64,000 bases of DNA from Acidimicrobiales bacterium (GTDB taxonomy: Bacteria; Actinomycetota; Acidimicrobiia; Acidimicrobiales; DATDAH01), in the NCBI GenBank assembly GCA_016794585.1, contig JAEUJM010000026.1, positions 127,444 through 191,443 on the forward strand. Direction: 5' to 3'. This document shows positions 8,507 through 16,483 of the stretch, one piece after another. The position numbers and the translations under genes were made by a program. A model generated the notes under the pieces. It was given only the letters and a program-made list of their open reading frames with translations, did not search any database and was not told the DNA's origin. How positions within the stretch are numbered: position 1 is the first letter of the stretch; each line of letters opens with the position of its first letter.

Positions 8507-9411
8507 AGCCGGCGCCGTTCACCTACCACCGGCCCGAGACCGCCGCGGAGGCCGTGGGTCTGCTCGCTGACCTCGGCGACGGGGCCAAGCTCCTGGCCGG
8601 CGGCCAGAGCCTCGTGCCGATGCTGAACCTGCGCCTCGCCGTCTTCGACGATCTGGTCGACGTCAGCCGGATCGACGAGCTGTCCGGCATCGAGCGCCGC
8701 GAGGGGCACCTCTGGATCGGGGCGGGCACGACCGAGGCCGCGGTCGAGCGGTCCGCCGAGGTGGCCGCCGCCGTCCCGCTCCTGGCCCGGGCGACACCGC
8801 TCATCGGCCACCGCCAGATCCGCAACCGCGGGACCATCGGCGGTTCGCTGGCGCACGCCGACCCCGCCGCCGAGTACCCGGCGGTCGTGCTGGCCCTCGA
8901 CGCCGAGCTCGAGGCCGTCTCGCCGCGCGGCGCCCGGACCATCGCCGCCGCCGACTTCTTCACCGGCTTCTGGAGCACCGCCCTCGACGAGGACGAGCTG
9001 CTCACCGGCATCCGCCTCCCGGTCCGGGGTGGCGCCGCCACCCGCTGCGGGTTCGGCGTGCGCGAGATCGCGCGCCGCCACGGCGACTTCGCCATCGCCG
9101 GCGCCGCGGTGGCCCTCGAGGTCGACGGCGACGACCGGGTGGTGCGGGCCGCCATCGGGCTCTTCGGGCTCGGCTCGGTGCCCCTGCGCGCGAGCGCGGC
9201 CGAGGCGGCGGCGACGGGACGAGCGCTGGCCGAGATCGACGCCGACGACGTGGGGCGGGTCGCGGTCGCCGACCTCTCCGACGTGCCCTCTGACCTGCAC
9301 GGCTCGGCGGCGTACCGCACGAAGGTCGGTGCGGTGATGGTGGCGCGGGCCTGGGCCGACGCCGCCGCCGAGGCGACGGTCGGCGCGACGGCGGGGGCGA
9401 CCAATGGCTGA
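8503..9411 (+). CDS. FAD-binding subunit of the molybdenum hydroxylase
   Basis: A 302-residue protein of the CoxM/xanthine dehydrogenase FAD-subunit family, which passes electrons from the iron-sulphur subunit to the acceptor. The two FAD pyrophosphate motifs are clear: AGGQSLVPMLNLR near residue 32 and TIGGSLAHADPAAE near residue 112. The C-terminal CO_deh_flav domain ends in AYRTKVGAVMVARA. The GTG start at 8503-8505 overlaps the stop of the large subunit (GTGA), which implies coupled translation and equal stoichiometry. A 107-bp gap separates it from the small-subunit gene. Confidence 0.92.
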   Translation: MKPAPFTYHRPETAAEAVGLLADLGDGAKLLAGGQSLVPMLNLRLAVFDDLVDVSRIDELSGIERREGHLWIGAGTTEAAVERSAEVAAAVPLLARATPLIGHRQIRNRGTIGGSLAHADPAAEYPAVVLALDAELEAVSPRGARTIAAADFFTGFWSTALDEDELLTGIRLPVRGGAATRCGFGVREIARRHGDFAIAGAAVALEVDGDDRVVRAAIGLFGLGSVPLRASAAEAAATGRALAEIDADDVGRVAVADLSDVPSDLHGSAAYRTKVGAVMVARAWADAAAEATVGATAGATNG

Positions 9412-9518
9412 GGTCCAGCGATCCGACCCCGCCGGCACCTGCGCCCTTCCCGAGTCCCCCGCCCGGTTTCTACCGGTACGACGCGGTCACGCCGCCGGTG
9501 ACGCGAAAGGAGTCGACC

Positions 9519-10013
9519 ATGGGTGACGTCCCCGTGCGGGTCACCGTCAATGGCCAGGTGCGGGAGGCCGCGGTCGAGGCCCGCCTCACCCTCGCCGACT
9601 TCCTGCGCGAGCGCTGCGCACTCACCGGCACCCACCTCGGCTGCGAGCACGGGGCGTGCGGCGCCTGCACCGTCCTCGTCGACGGCGCCGCCGTGCGCAG
9701 CTGCCTCATGTTCGCGGTGCAGGCCGACGGGGCCGAGGTCACCACGGTCGAGGGCATCACCGCCGCCGACGGGACACTGTCGCCGGTGCAGGAGGCGATG
9801 CGCGAGTGCCACGGCCTCCAGTGCGGGTTCTGCACGCCGGGCTTCGTGGTGACCATCACCGCCCTGCTCGACGAGAACCCCCACCCCGACGAGGGCGAGA
9901 TCCGCGACGCCCTGTCCGGCAACCTCTGTCGGTGCACCGGCTACCAGGGAATCCTCGCCGCGGTCCGCTCCCTCGCCGGCGACGCCCGCGACGGGGGAGC
10001 GCTGCCGACGTGA
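9519..10013 (+). CDS. 2Fe-2S subunit of the molybdenum hydroxylase
   Basis: A 164-residue small subunit with two [2Fe-2S] clusters. The plant-ferredoxin-type cluster ligands are in CEHGACGACTVLVDG plus a later Cys (RSC). The second, four-helix-bundle cluster uses CGFCTPG and CRCTGY. It relays electrons from the molybdenum site to the FAD subunit. The ATG at 9519 is preceded by AAAGGAG; an in-frame ATG at 9498 lacks such a site. It completes an SDR-L-M-S gene set, with a P450 88 bp downstream. Confidence 0.94.
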   Translation: MGDVPVRVTVNGQVREAAVEARLTLADFLRERCALTGTHLGCEHGACGACTVLVDGAAVRSCLMFAVQADGAEVTTVEGITAADGTLSPVQEAMRECHGLQCGFCTPGFVVTITALLDENPHPDEGEIRDALSGNLCRCTGYQGILAAVRSLAGDARDGGALPT

Positions 10014-10101
10014 GCCCTGCGTTCGGCGGGACGCCGCCGCATCGAGGGTGTCCGTGGCAGGCTGCGGGGGCAGGTCCGGGGGACAACAGGGGGATGCGTC
10101 G

Positions 10102-11307
10102 ATGACCACGACCGCGGTCGAGTTCGATCCGATGTCGGACGAGTACTTCAACGACCCGTCCGAGGTGTACCGCCGCCTGCGGGACGAGGCGCCGGTCTAC
10201 TTCAACGAGCGCTACGGCTTCTACGCCCTCTCGCGCTTCGAGGACGTGGCCGCGGCCCACCGCGACTGGCAGGGCTTCTCCAGCTCGTACGGCGTGGACC
10301 TGTCGACGCTGTCGAAGCACGCCAACTACAGCAGCATGAAGATGATCATCATGATGGACCCGCCCGAGCACGCTCGGCTGCGGGCCCTCGTGAGCCGGGT
10401 GTTCACGCCGCGGGCGGTGGCCGACCTCGAGCCCATGATCCGCCAGGTGGTCGACGAGTTCCTCGCCCCGCTCGACGATCGCGAGTCGTTCGACGCGGTG
10501 GCGGACTTCTCGGCCCTGTTCCCCGTCGAGATCATCAGCCGGATGCTCGGCGTGCCCGAGGGCCGGCGCCAGCAGATCCGCGAGTGGCTGGACCTCAGCC
10601 TGCACCGAGAACGCGGCGAGGTCGACCCCACGCCCGAGGGCGTCGCCGCCATGATCGAGTCGGTCACCTACTACCACGAGCTCATCGCCGAGAAGCGGGA
10701 GCGCCCGACCGACGACATGTTGAGCCGGCTCACGCAGGTGACGGTGGACCGCGGCGACGGCGTGGAGACGGGCCTCGACGACGGCGAGATCGCGGGCTTC
10801 GCCGGCCTGCTGGGCGGCGCCGGCGCCGAGACGGTGACGAAGCTCATCGGCAACGCCGTCGTGCTCTTCGACCGCCACCCGGACCAGTGGCAGCGCATCC
10901 TGGACGACCCGTCGGCCATCCCTGCCGCGGTCGAGGAGATCCTGCGCCTGCTGCCGCCCTCGCAGTATCAGGGCCGCTACAGCGTGGAGGACCGCACCTT
11001 CGAGGGCGGCACGATCCCCGCCGGGTTCCCCGTCCTGCTGGTCACGGGCGCGGCCACGCACGACCCGCGGGCGTTCGACCGCCCCGACGAGTTCGACATC
11101 GACCGCCCGCCGAGCGTGTCCCTCGGGTTCGGCCACGGGATCCACAGCTGCCTGGGCGCGGCGCTGGCCCGCATGGAGAGCCGCATCGCGCTCGAGGAGT
11201 TGGCCCGCCGCTGGCGGCGGCTGGAGGTCGACACCGACGGCCTGCGTCGCGTGCACATGTCGAACGTGGCCGGCTACTCGCACGTGCCCGTCGCCGCCGT
11301 CCGCTGA
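10102..11307 (+). CDS. Cytochrome P450
   Basis: A 401-residue bacterial P450 with the I-helix motif GGAGAET at about 238-244, E-x-x-R in VEEILR near 278-282, and heme loop LGFGHGIHSCLGAALARMES with Cys350. It is only distantly similar to the P450 at 4035-5231; both begin with a YF/YY...DPYPVY-like segment found in actinobacterial CYPs of steroid, terpene and fatty-acid metabolism. ATG 10102 follows AGGGGGA. It lies in the same direction as the molybdenum hydroxylase genes and 68 bp before a SnoaL-like gene, so it is probably part of the same transcription unit. No redox partner is adjacent. Confidence 0.93.
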   Translation: MTTTAVEFDPMSDEYFNDPSEVYRRLRDEAPVYFNERYGFYALSRFEDVAAAHRDWQGFSSSYGVDLSTLSKHANYSSMKMIIMMDPPEHARLRALVSRVFTPRAVADLEPMIRQVVDEFLAPLDDRESFDAVADFSALFPVEIISRMLGVPEGRRQQIREWLDLSLHRERGEVDPTPEGVAAMIESVTYYHELIAEKRERPTDDMLSRLTQVTVDRGDGVETGLDDGEIAGFAGLLGGAGAETVTKLIGNAVVLFDRHPDQWQRILDDPSAIPAAVEEILRLLPPSQYQGRYSVEDRTFEGGTIPAGFPVLLVTGAATHDPRAFDRPDEFDIDRPPSVSLGFGHGIHSCLGAALARMESRIALEELARRWRRLEVDTDGLRRVHMSNVAGYSHVPVAAVR

Positions 11308-11375
11308 GGTCGGTGGCGCCCGGCGCCTCCGCCATCCGCTAGACATCGGTGTTCGCCGAGACGGGGGAGCCGCAC

Positions 11376-11714
11376 ATGTCGACCGAGCAGACCAAGGCCA
11401 TCATGGACCACCACTCGGAGGCGCTCGCCGCCGAGGTGATGGACGACGCCGCGCTGGACGAGATCGCCGCGGACTACCACGACGACGCCGTGTTCATCAG
11501 CAACCTGGGTGGCGTGGTGACGGGGGTCGAGGCCATCAAGGCCATCTTCTCGAGCGCCGGCGACCTCCCTGGGTTCGAGCAGACCAGCCAGCACGTCGAC
11601 GGCGACGTCGGCTACGTCACCTGGAAGGCCGACGGCATCCCCTTCGGCACGGACACCTTCCTGGTCCGCGACGGCAAGATCGCGGTCCAGACCGTCGCCC
11701 TCCACTTCGGCTGA
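11376..11714 (+). CDS. SnoaL/NTF2-like protein
   Basis: A 112-residue protein with the cone-shaped NTF2/SnoaL fold: helix-rich start (IMDHHSEALAAEV), DEIAADYHDDAVFISNLGG, then VTGVEAIKAIFSS and a curved sheet ending in FLVRDGKIAVQTVALHF. Such proteins include ketosteroid isomerases, polyketide cyclases and non-enzymatic partners, so function cannot be fixed. The ATG at 11376 has GGGGGAG seven bases upstream and is preferred over an upstream in-frame GTG. It is the last gene before a strong hairpin shared with the convergent SDR operon. Confidence 0.75.
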   Translation: MSTEQTKAIMDHHSEALAAEVMDDAALDEIAADYHDDAVFISNLGGVVTGVEAIKAIFSSAGDLPGFEQTSQHVDGDVGYVTWKADGIPFGTDTFLVRDGKIAVQTVALHFG

Positions 11715-11746
11715 CCGGGCGGCGCCGGCCGGACCCGGTGAACCGT

Positions 11747-11791
11747 TCTCGAGGCAACAGCGCGCCGAAGGCGCGCGTCATTGCCTCGAGA
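11747..11791. terminator. Bidirectional hairpin, nested stems
   Basis: Outer arms 11747-11757 and 11781-11791 (TCTCGAGGCAA and its complement) enclose an inner GCGCGCC/GGCGCGC stem at 11760-11766 and 11770-11776. It separates the convergent SnoaL-like and SDR genes. Confidence 0.75.
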
Positions 11792-11818
11792 TCGTGCGGT
11801 CCGAGGCGTCGCCGCTGC

Positions 11819-12583
11819 TCAGGTGTTGCGGCCGCCGTTCACGCCGATGATCTGGCCGGTGATGTAGGACGCGTCGTCCCGCACGAGGAAGGCAGTCGCG
11901 GCGGCGATGTCCTCGGGGAGGCCGATGCGGCGGACGGGGGTGGCGGCGATGGCCGCGTCGACGCCGGGGCCGAGCTGGCCCTCCGCCTCGCTCCGGCGGA
12001 GCATCGGGGTGTCGATGAAGCCGGGCGGGATGGTGTTGACGGTGATGCCCTTGCGTCCGAACTCGAGGGCGAGGGACTTGGTCAGCCCGATGACGCCCGC
12101 CTTGGACGACACGTAGGCGGCCATGAGCTGCTGGCCGCCCTGGGCGCTGGACGACGAGATGTTGACGATGCGCCCCGTGCCCGCCTCGATCATGTGGGGG
12201 ATCACGATCTGGCAGCAGTGGAACGTGCCCGTGAGGTTGACGTCGATGACCCGGTGCCAGGTGTCGAGGTCGAGCTTCAAGAACGAGCCGAACTGGGGCA
12301 GACCGGCGTTGTTCACGAGGATGGTGGGGGCGCCGAGCCGGTCGACGACGGCGGCGACGGCCGCCTCGACGCCGGCCCGGTCGGTCACGTCGACGGCCAC
12401 GCCGATGGCGTCGGCGCCGGCGGCCTTGATCGAGGAGGCGGCGGCGTCGGCGGCCGTGCCGTCGAGGTCGAGGACCGCGACCGCGGCGCCGTCGGCCGCG
12501 AGCCGGGTGGCGATGGCCAGGCCGATGCCCGAGGCGCCGCCCGTGACGATCGCGACCTTGTCGTCCAGTGGGCCGGCGCTCAT
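11819..12583 (-). CDS. Short-chain dehydrogenase/reductase (SDR)
   Basis: A 254-residue classical SDR: TGGASGIG cofactor loop, VLDLDG with an acidic residue after beta-2 that favours NAD(H), NNAG, and catalytic Ser/Tyr/Lys in NISSSSAQ and AAYVSSKAG. It ends TGQIIGVNGG. The ATG at 12583 is preceded by a near-perfect AAGGAGGT; longer in-frame starts lack this. It is the last gene of a minus-strand operon SnoaL - LLM - TauD - SDR and probably oxidises a hydroxylated intermediate made by the upstream enzymes. The exact substrate is unknown. Confidence 0.9.
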   Translation of the reverse strand: MSAGPLDDKVAIVTGGASGIGLAIATRLAADGAAVAVLDLDGTAADAAASSIKAAGADAIGVAVDVTDRAGVEAAVAAVVDRLGAPTILVNNAGLPQFGSFLKLDLDTWHRVIDVNLTGTFHCCQIVIPHMIEAGTGRIVNISSSSAQGGQQLMAAYVSSKAGVIGLTKSLALEFGRKGITVNTIPPGFIDTPMLRRSEAEGQLGPGVDAAIAATPVRRIGLPEDIAAATAFLVRDDASYITGQIIGVNGGRNT

Positions 12584-12668
12584 GCCGCCTGCACCTCCTT
12601 CGTCGGTGTCCCTTCGGGATCTGGTTCGTTCCACTGCGCCGCTCCGCTCCGCTCCGCGACCTTCCTCG

Positions 12669-13505
12669 TCATTGGATCGCCTCGTCGCCGGTGAAGGTGG
12701 TGCGGTGCATGTCCCGCGGGGACTTCTCGTCGTAGGGGAGGGCGCGGTGCAGCACGCCGCGGTTGTCCCAGATCACGAGGTCGCCCACCACCCACTCGTG
12801 GCGGTACACCTTCTCGGGAGCCGTCGCCCGGGCCAGGAGGCTGTCGAGCAGTGCTCGGCTCTCGTCGGCGGCCATGCCCTCGACGTGGTCGGCGGTGGCG
12901 CCGAGCACGAGCGACTTGCGCCCCGAACGGTGGGTCCAGACCAGCGGGTGGTTCTTGGCGGGCCGCTTGCGCAGCATGTCGAGGACGGCTTCGGGCGGGT
13001 CGGGGTCGATCAGCCGGTAGGACGCCTCGATGGTGTGGACGACCCGCAGCGTCTCGCAGTGGGCCTTCTCGTCGTCGGACAGGTCGTCGTAGGCCTGATA
13101 GCTGCTGGCGAACTCCGTCTCGCCGCCGGTCTCGGCCACCGCGTGGGCACTGAGCATGGTGGCCATGATGGGGATGTCGTCGGTACAGCCGTCGATGTGC
13201 CAGTGCACCGTGGCCTTGAGGTAGGCGGCCGACTTGGAGCGCTCGGGATCCATCGTGACCACGAAGATCTCCGGCCACTCGCCCTCGCCGAAGACCTCGA
13301 CCTTGCCGAGCTTGCGGCTGAACCGCACCTGGGCCTCGTCGTCGAGGTGCAGACCCGGGAAGACCAGTGCGCCGTTGGCCTCCAGGGCGTCGAGGGTCCA
13401 GTCCGGCAGCTCGTCGTCGTGGAGCAGCCGGTCCCGGTCCACGCCGTGGACGGCGGCGCCGACGCTGTCGGTGAGCTTCTCGAGGGTGAGGTCGTCGGTG
13501 GTCAC
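12669..13505 (-). CDS. TauD/TfdA-family 2-oxoglutarate dioxygenase
   Basis: A 278-residue Fe(II)/2-oxoglutarate-dependent dioxygenase. The facial triad is read as HxD in VHWHIDGCTDD and the distal His in RGVLHRALPYD; the Arg that binds 2-oxoglutarate is probably in MHRTTFTG. Members hydroxylate taurine, 2,4-D, alkyl sulphates and many small acids, often causing C-S or C-O cleavage. The start is GTG at 13503-13505 with GGAGG upstream. It lies between an LLM oxidoreductase and an SDR in one operon. A second TauD-type enzyme is encoded at 27918-28862. Confidence 0.85.
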   Translation of the reverse strand: MTTDDLTLEKLTDSVGAAVHGVDRDRLLHDDELPDWTLDALEANGALVFPGLHLDDEAQVRFSRKLGKVEVFGEGEWPEIFVVTMDPERSKSAAYLKATVHWHIDGCTDDIPIMATMLSAHAVAETGGETEFASSYQAYDDLSDDEKAHCETLRVVHTIEASYRLIDPDPPEAVLDMLRKRPAKNHPLVWTHRSGRKSLVLGATADHVEGMAADESRALLDSLLARATAPEKVYRHEWVVGDLVIWDNRGVLHRALPYDEKSPRDMHRTTFTGDEAIQ

Positions 13506-13556
13506 GGGATCCTCCGGGGCGGGGGTGCAGGCAGGCGCTCGGCGAGCGAGCGCGGG

Positions 13557-14384
13557 TCAGTCGGTCAAGTCGGGCAGGATGTCGCGAGTGAAGGCCTCGA
13601 CCTGGGCGGCGCCGGCCTCGGGCCAGCCGCAGACCAGGTAGCCGTAGCCGGCGTCGATGAACTTCTCGGCGTGCTTGCGAGCGGTGTCGAGGTCGTCGAG
13701 CGACAGCGAGCTGGCCCGCGTGATGTCGGACGGGGCGCGGCCCGCCTCGACGGCGAGCTCGTCGATGCGCTGGTTGGCCTCGCGCAGCGAGTTGGGCGAT
13801 CCCCACGCGTGCCAGACATCGGCGTAGCGGGCGACGAGGGGGAGCGTGCGCTTGGGGCCCTGCCCGCCGATCCAGATCGGGGGGTGGGGGCGCTGCACCG
13901 GAGCCGGGCCGAGGCGGGCGTCCTGGAGGGAGACGACCTTGCCCTCGTAGGAGACGGTCTCGCCCGAGAGCAGGCGGGTGACGATCTCGAGGGTGTCCTC
14001 CAGCAGGTCGAAGCGCTCGCCCGTGGGTGGGAAGGGGATGCCGAGCTCGGTGTGCTCCTTGTCGAACCAGGCCGCGCCGAGCGAGAGCTCGAGGCGCCCG
14101 TGCGAGGCGTGGTCGATGGTCATGGCCTGGGCGGCGAACACCGAGGGGTGGCGGTAGGTGGCGCCGGTGACGAGCAGGCCGAGGCGGATGGTGGAGGTGA
14201 GGCCGGCGAGCGCCGCCAGCGTGGTCATGCCCTCGAAGGTCTCGCCGGGGCCCTCGCCGTACATGGGCTGGAAGTGGTCGAAGCCCCACGCGCCGTCGAA
14301 GCCGAGCTCCTCGGCCAGTTGCACCCGCCGGACGACCTCGTCCCACGGCATCCGCTGCTGCGCCACGTCGAGTCCGAACCTCAT
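13557..14384 (-). CDS. LLM-class (F420-dependent type) oxidoreductase
   Basis: A 275-residue luciferase-like TIM-barrel protein. Family marks are FGLDVAQQRMPWDEV, LGFDGAWGFDHFQPMYG, TIRLGLLVTGATYRHPSVFA, GRLELSLGAAWFDKEH and PPIWIGGQGPKRTLPL. Actinobacterial LLM proteins of this length mostly use coenzyme F420, a few FMN; the sequence does not settle which. The ATG at 14384 is preceded by GAGGAGG. It sits in a minus-strand operon with SnoaL-like, TauD-like and SDR genes, consistent with a catabolic redox step. Confidence 0.88.
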   Translation of the reverse strand: MRFGLDVAQQRMPWDEVVRRVQLAEELGFDGAWGFDHFQPMYGEGPGETFEGMTTLAALAGLTSTIRLGLLVTGATYRHPSVFAAQAMTIDHASHGRLELSLGAAWFDKEHTELGIPFPPTGERFDLLEDTLEIVTRLLSGETVSYEGKVVSLQDARLGPAPVQRPHPPIWIGGQGPKRTLPLVARYADVWHAWGSPNSLREANQRIDELAVEAGRAPSDITRASSLSLDDLDTARKHAEKFIDAGYGYLVCGWPEAGAAQVEAFTRDILPDLTD

Positions 14385-14439
14385 GACTGCCTCCTCGTCG
14401 CTCTCGTCGAGCCGGTCGTTGCGGGTGCCGGGTGCACCG

Positions 14440-14880
14440 TCAGTCCAGGAAGCTCGCGCGTCGGGCGTGGAAGCGCCACCGGTTCTCGTCGCTGGCGCGC
14501 GCATCGGCGTCGTCGCGGTGCAGGACGTCGTCGTAGCGACCGACCACCTGCACGGCCCAGCCGTCCTCGCCCTTCAGGAGGAAGACGAGGTCGCTGGTGG
14601 CGTGGGCCTCGTCGGCGGTCCACTCGGTGACCAGGGTGTTGAGGACGAGGTGGCGCTGGGGGCGGCGGGGCGCCCAGGCCGCGTAGGCCTCGCGGATGGC
14701 GTCGGTGCCGACGTGGGTGCCCATGCCGGGGATCTCGACGGTGGCGTCGGCGCAGAAGGTGGCCACGACGTCGTCGGTGCGGCCGTCGTCGAGGGCCTGG
14801 GTGTAGGCGGCGATGGCCCGCCGCACGCCGGCGTCCACCTCGGCGTAGCTCGGCCGGTCGCCGGTGGCGGGCTCGGTCAT
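14440..14880 (-). CDS. SnoaL_4/NTF2-like protein
   Basis: A 146-residue NTF2-fold protein: AYTQALDDGRTDDVVATFCADATVE, then GTDAIREAYAAW, VTEWTADEAHATSDLVFLL and a C-terminal GRYDDVLHRDD with RWRFHARRASF. This pattern matches the SnoaL_4 type found next to Rieske and other ring hydroxylating oxygenases, where beta-subunit relatives share the fold. It is the first gene of the minus-strand operon that continues with the LLM oxidoreductase, 55 bp away. A hairpin separates it from the upstream Rieske gene. Confidence 0.75.
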   Translation of the reverse strand: MTEPATGDRPSYAEVDAGVRRAIAAYTQALDDGRTDDVVATFCADATVEIPGMGTHVGTDAIREAYAAWAPRRPQRHLVLNTLVTEWTADEAHATSDLVFLLKGEDGWAVQVVGRYDDVLHRDDADARASDENRWRFHARRASFLD

Positions 14881-14913
14881 CGTGCTCCTCCCGGACGCAC
14901 GCTCCGCTCGAAC

Positions 14914-14953
14914 TGGAGGAAATAGCAGTCACCTGTGACTGCTATTTCCTCCA
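14914..14953 (-). terminator. Hairpin with 19-bp perfect stem
   Basis: Arms 14914-14932 and 14935-14953 are perfect inverted repeats (TGGAGGAAATAGCAGTCAC and complement) with a 2-nt centre. It lies after the Rieske gene and before the SnoaL-led operon, both on the minus strand, so it should end the Rieske transcript. Confidence 0.75.
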
Positions 14954-14988
14954 AGTAGTCCATGGTTGGGACGGTTGGCGGGGTCACG

Positions 14989-16365
14989 TCAGAGTCCGAG
15001 GTCCACGATGGGGCGCTCCAGGGGGTTGACGTTGACCTCGCGCAGCGCCGGCGCCAGCCGGTCGTGGGGGAGGCCGGCGAGGTAGCCGTCGACGGTGCGC
15101 TCGAAGTTGGCCACGCCGCCCTCGATGCCGGCGGACAGGCGCAGATACTCGAAGCCCCGGCTGTGCAGGCCCCGCTGCTGGCGGGGGAGGTTCGAGAAGT
15201 CCTGGACGGGGATGGGCGGCACGCGGGGATCGTCGTGGGCGAGGGGCTCGGGTGGCATCGGCCTCGGGCGGACCTCGTCGACGGGGTAGCGGGTGAGGGA
15301 CCAGATCTCCATGAGGGTCTCCTCGGGTCCCAGCGGCCGGAAGCGGTAGGACGACGCGCTGCTGTACATGGGCAGCACGAAGAAGTGCGGGAAGCAGTAG
15401 GCCATGGGCTCCTCGAGGCCCTGCGCCTCGAGCTCGTTGAGGTCGACGATGGCGTGGCCGGCGTCGCGGTGCCAGGCGACGACGGCGTCCTTGTACGCCC
15501 GCTCCCATGCTGCGGTGGCGGTGGCGTAGTCGCCGGCGAGGGCGTCGGCGGGGAGGTCGGCGGCCAGACGCTCGGCCACGGCCACGTCGCTGGCGTGGAC
15601 CATGCCGGCCATGCCCTCGTTCATCGTGCGCAGGTAGCGGAGCTGGCCGGCGAGGTAGCGCTGTGGGTCGAAGGCGGCGGGGTCGCGCGGCGGGAAGCGG
15701 TCGACGTCGACGAGCTGCGGGTGGGTCTCGATCACGTGGTACTGCTCGAGGAAGGCGGCCTCGGCCAGCTTCCAGTTCACGGGCAGGCGGAAGGCGTTCC
15801 ACCACTCGACCCGCACGTCGTCGACGCCCCAGGCCTCGAGGATGGAGGCGAAGGGCTCGATGCACTCGCGCAGCGGCGGCGCCTCGGGGTCGAGGTTCAC
15901 GAAGGCCCACCCCGACCACGTCTCGCACCGCACCGGGGTGAGGGCGAGGTCGGCGGGGTCGAGGTTGTGCTCCGCGAAGCTGCTGCGCTTCGACACGTAG
16001 GTGTTGGTGCCGTCGGCGTCGTAGCACCAGCCGTGGAAGGGGCAGGTGAAGCCCGACTCGCAGCGGCCGCGGTCCACCGCGACCTTGACGCCGCGGTGGC
16101 GGCAGGCGTTCTGGAAGGCGGCGACCGAGCCGTCGTCTTGGCGCACGACGAGGACGGACTGGTCGAGGTTCTCGTACTCGACGAAGTCACGCGGCTCGGG
16201 GATCTCCTCCAGCCGGCAGGCCATCTGCCACACGCGGGGCCACAGGCGCTCGGCCTCGAGACGGAAGAACCCCTCGTCGTAGTAGCGCTCCTTCGGGATG
16301 CGGTCGGGGACCTCGATCGCATAGGGGAACGGAGGCGTCGCGGGTGCGTCGTCCACGGTCGCCAT
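14989..16365 (-). CDS. Rieske non-heme iron ring-hydroxylating oxygenase, alpha subunit
   Basis: A 458-residue oxygenase. The Rieske [2Fe-2S] site is read as C88-x-H90 and C108-x2-H111 (ACRHRG, CPFHGW). The mononuclear iron site has H210 and H215 in EQYHVIETH within the usual NWKLAEAAFLEQYH segment; the third, acidic ligand is further on. Such enzymes add O2 to aromatic, terpenoid or steroid carbons. The ATG at 16365 follows AGAGGGGG. No reductase or ferredoxin is adjacent, so electrons must come from elsewhere. It is divergent from a flavin monooxygenase. Confidence 0.92.
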   Translation of the reverse strand: MATVDDAPATPPFPYAIEVPDRIPKERYYDEGFFRLEAERLWPRVWQMACRLEEIPEPRDFVEYENLDQSVLVVRQDDGSVAAFQNACRHRGVKVAVDRGRCESGFTCPFHGWCYDADGTNTYVSKRSSFAEHNLDPADLALTPVRCETWSGWAFVNLDPEAPPLRECIEPFASILEAWGVDDVRVEWWNAFRLPVNWKLAEAAFLEQYHVIETHPQLVDVDRFPPRDPAAFDPQRYLAGQLRYLRTMNEGMAGMVHASDVAVAERLAADLPADALAGDYATATAAWERAYKDAVVAWHRDAGHAIVDLNELEAQGLEEPMAYCFPHFFVLPMYSSASSYRFRPLGPEETLMEIWSLTRYPVDEVRPRPMPPEPLAHDDPRVPPIPVQDFSNLPRQQRGLHSRGFEYLRLSAGIEGGVANFERTVDGYLAGLPHDRLAPALREVNVNPLERPIVDLGL

Positions 16366-16483
16366 GGGTCCCCCTCTCTGCGGCGTCGTGCCCGGACCTG
16401 CCTCGGCCGGCCCTGCTGAGAAGTACGCTACCCCATCAAGGGAATGTCGTTCTCGCCGACGGCGGGGGACAGGGGAGGCGCCG

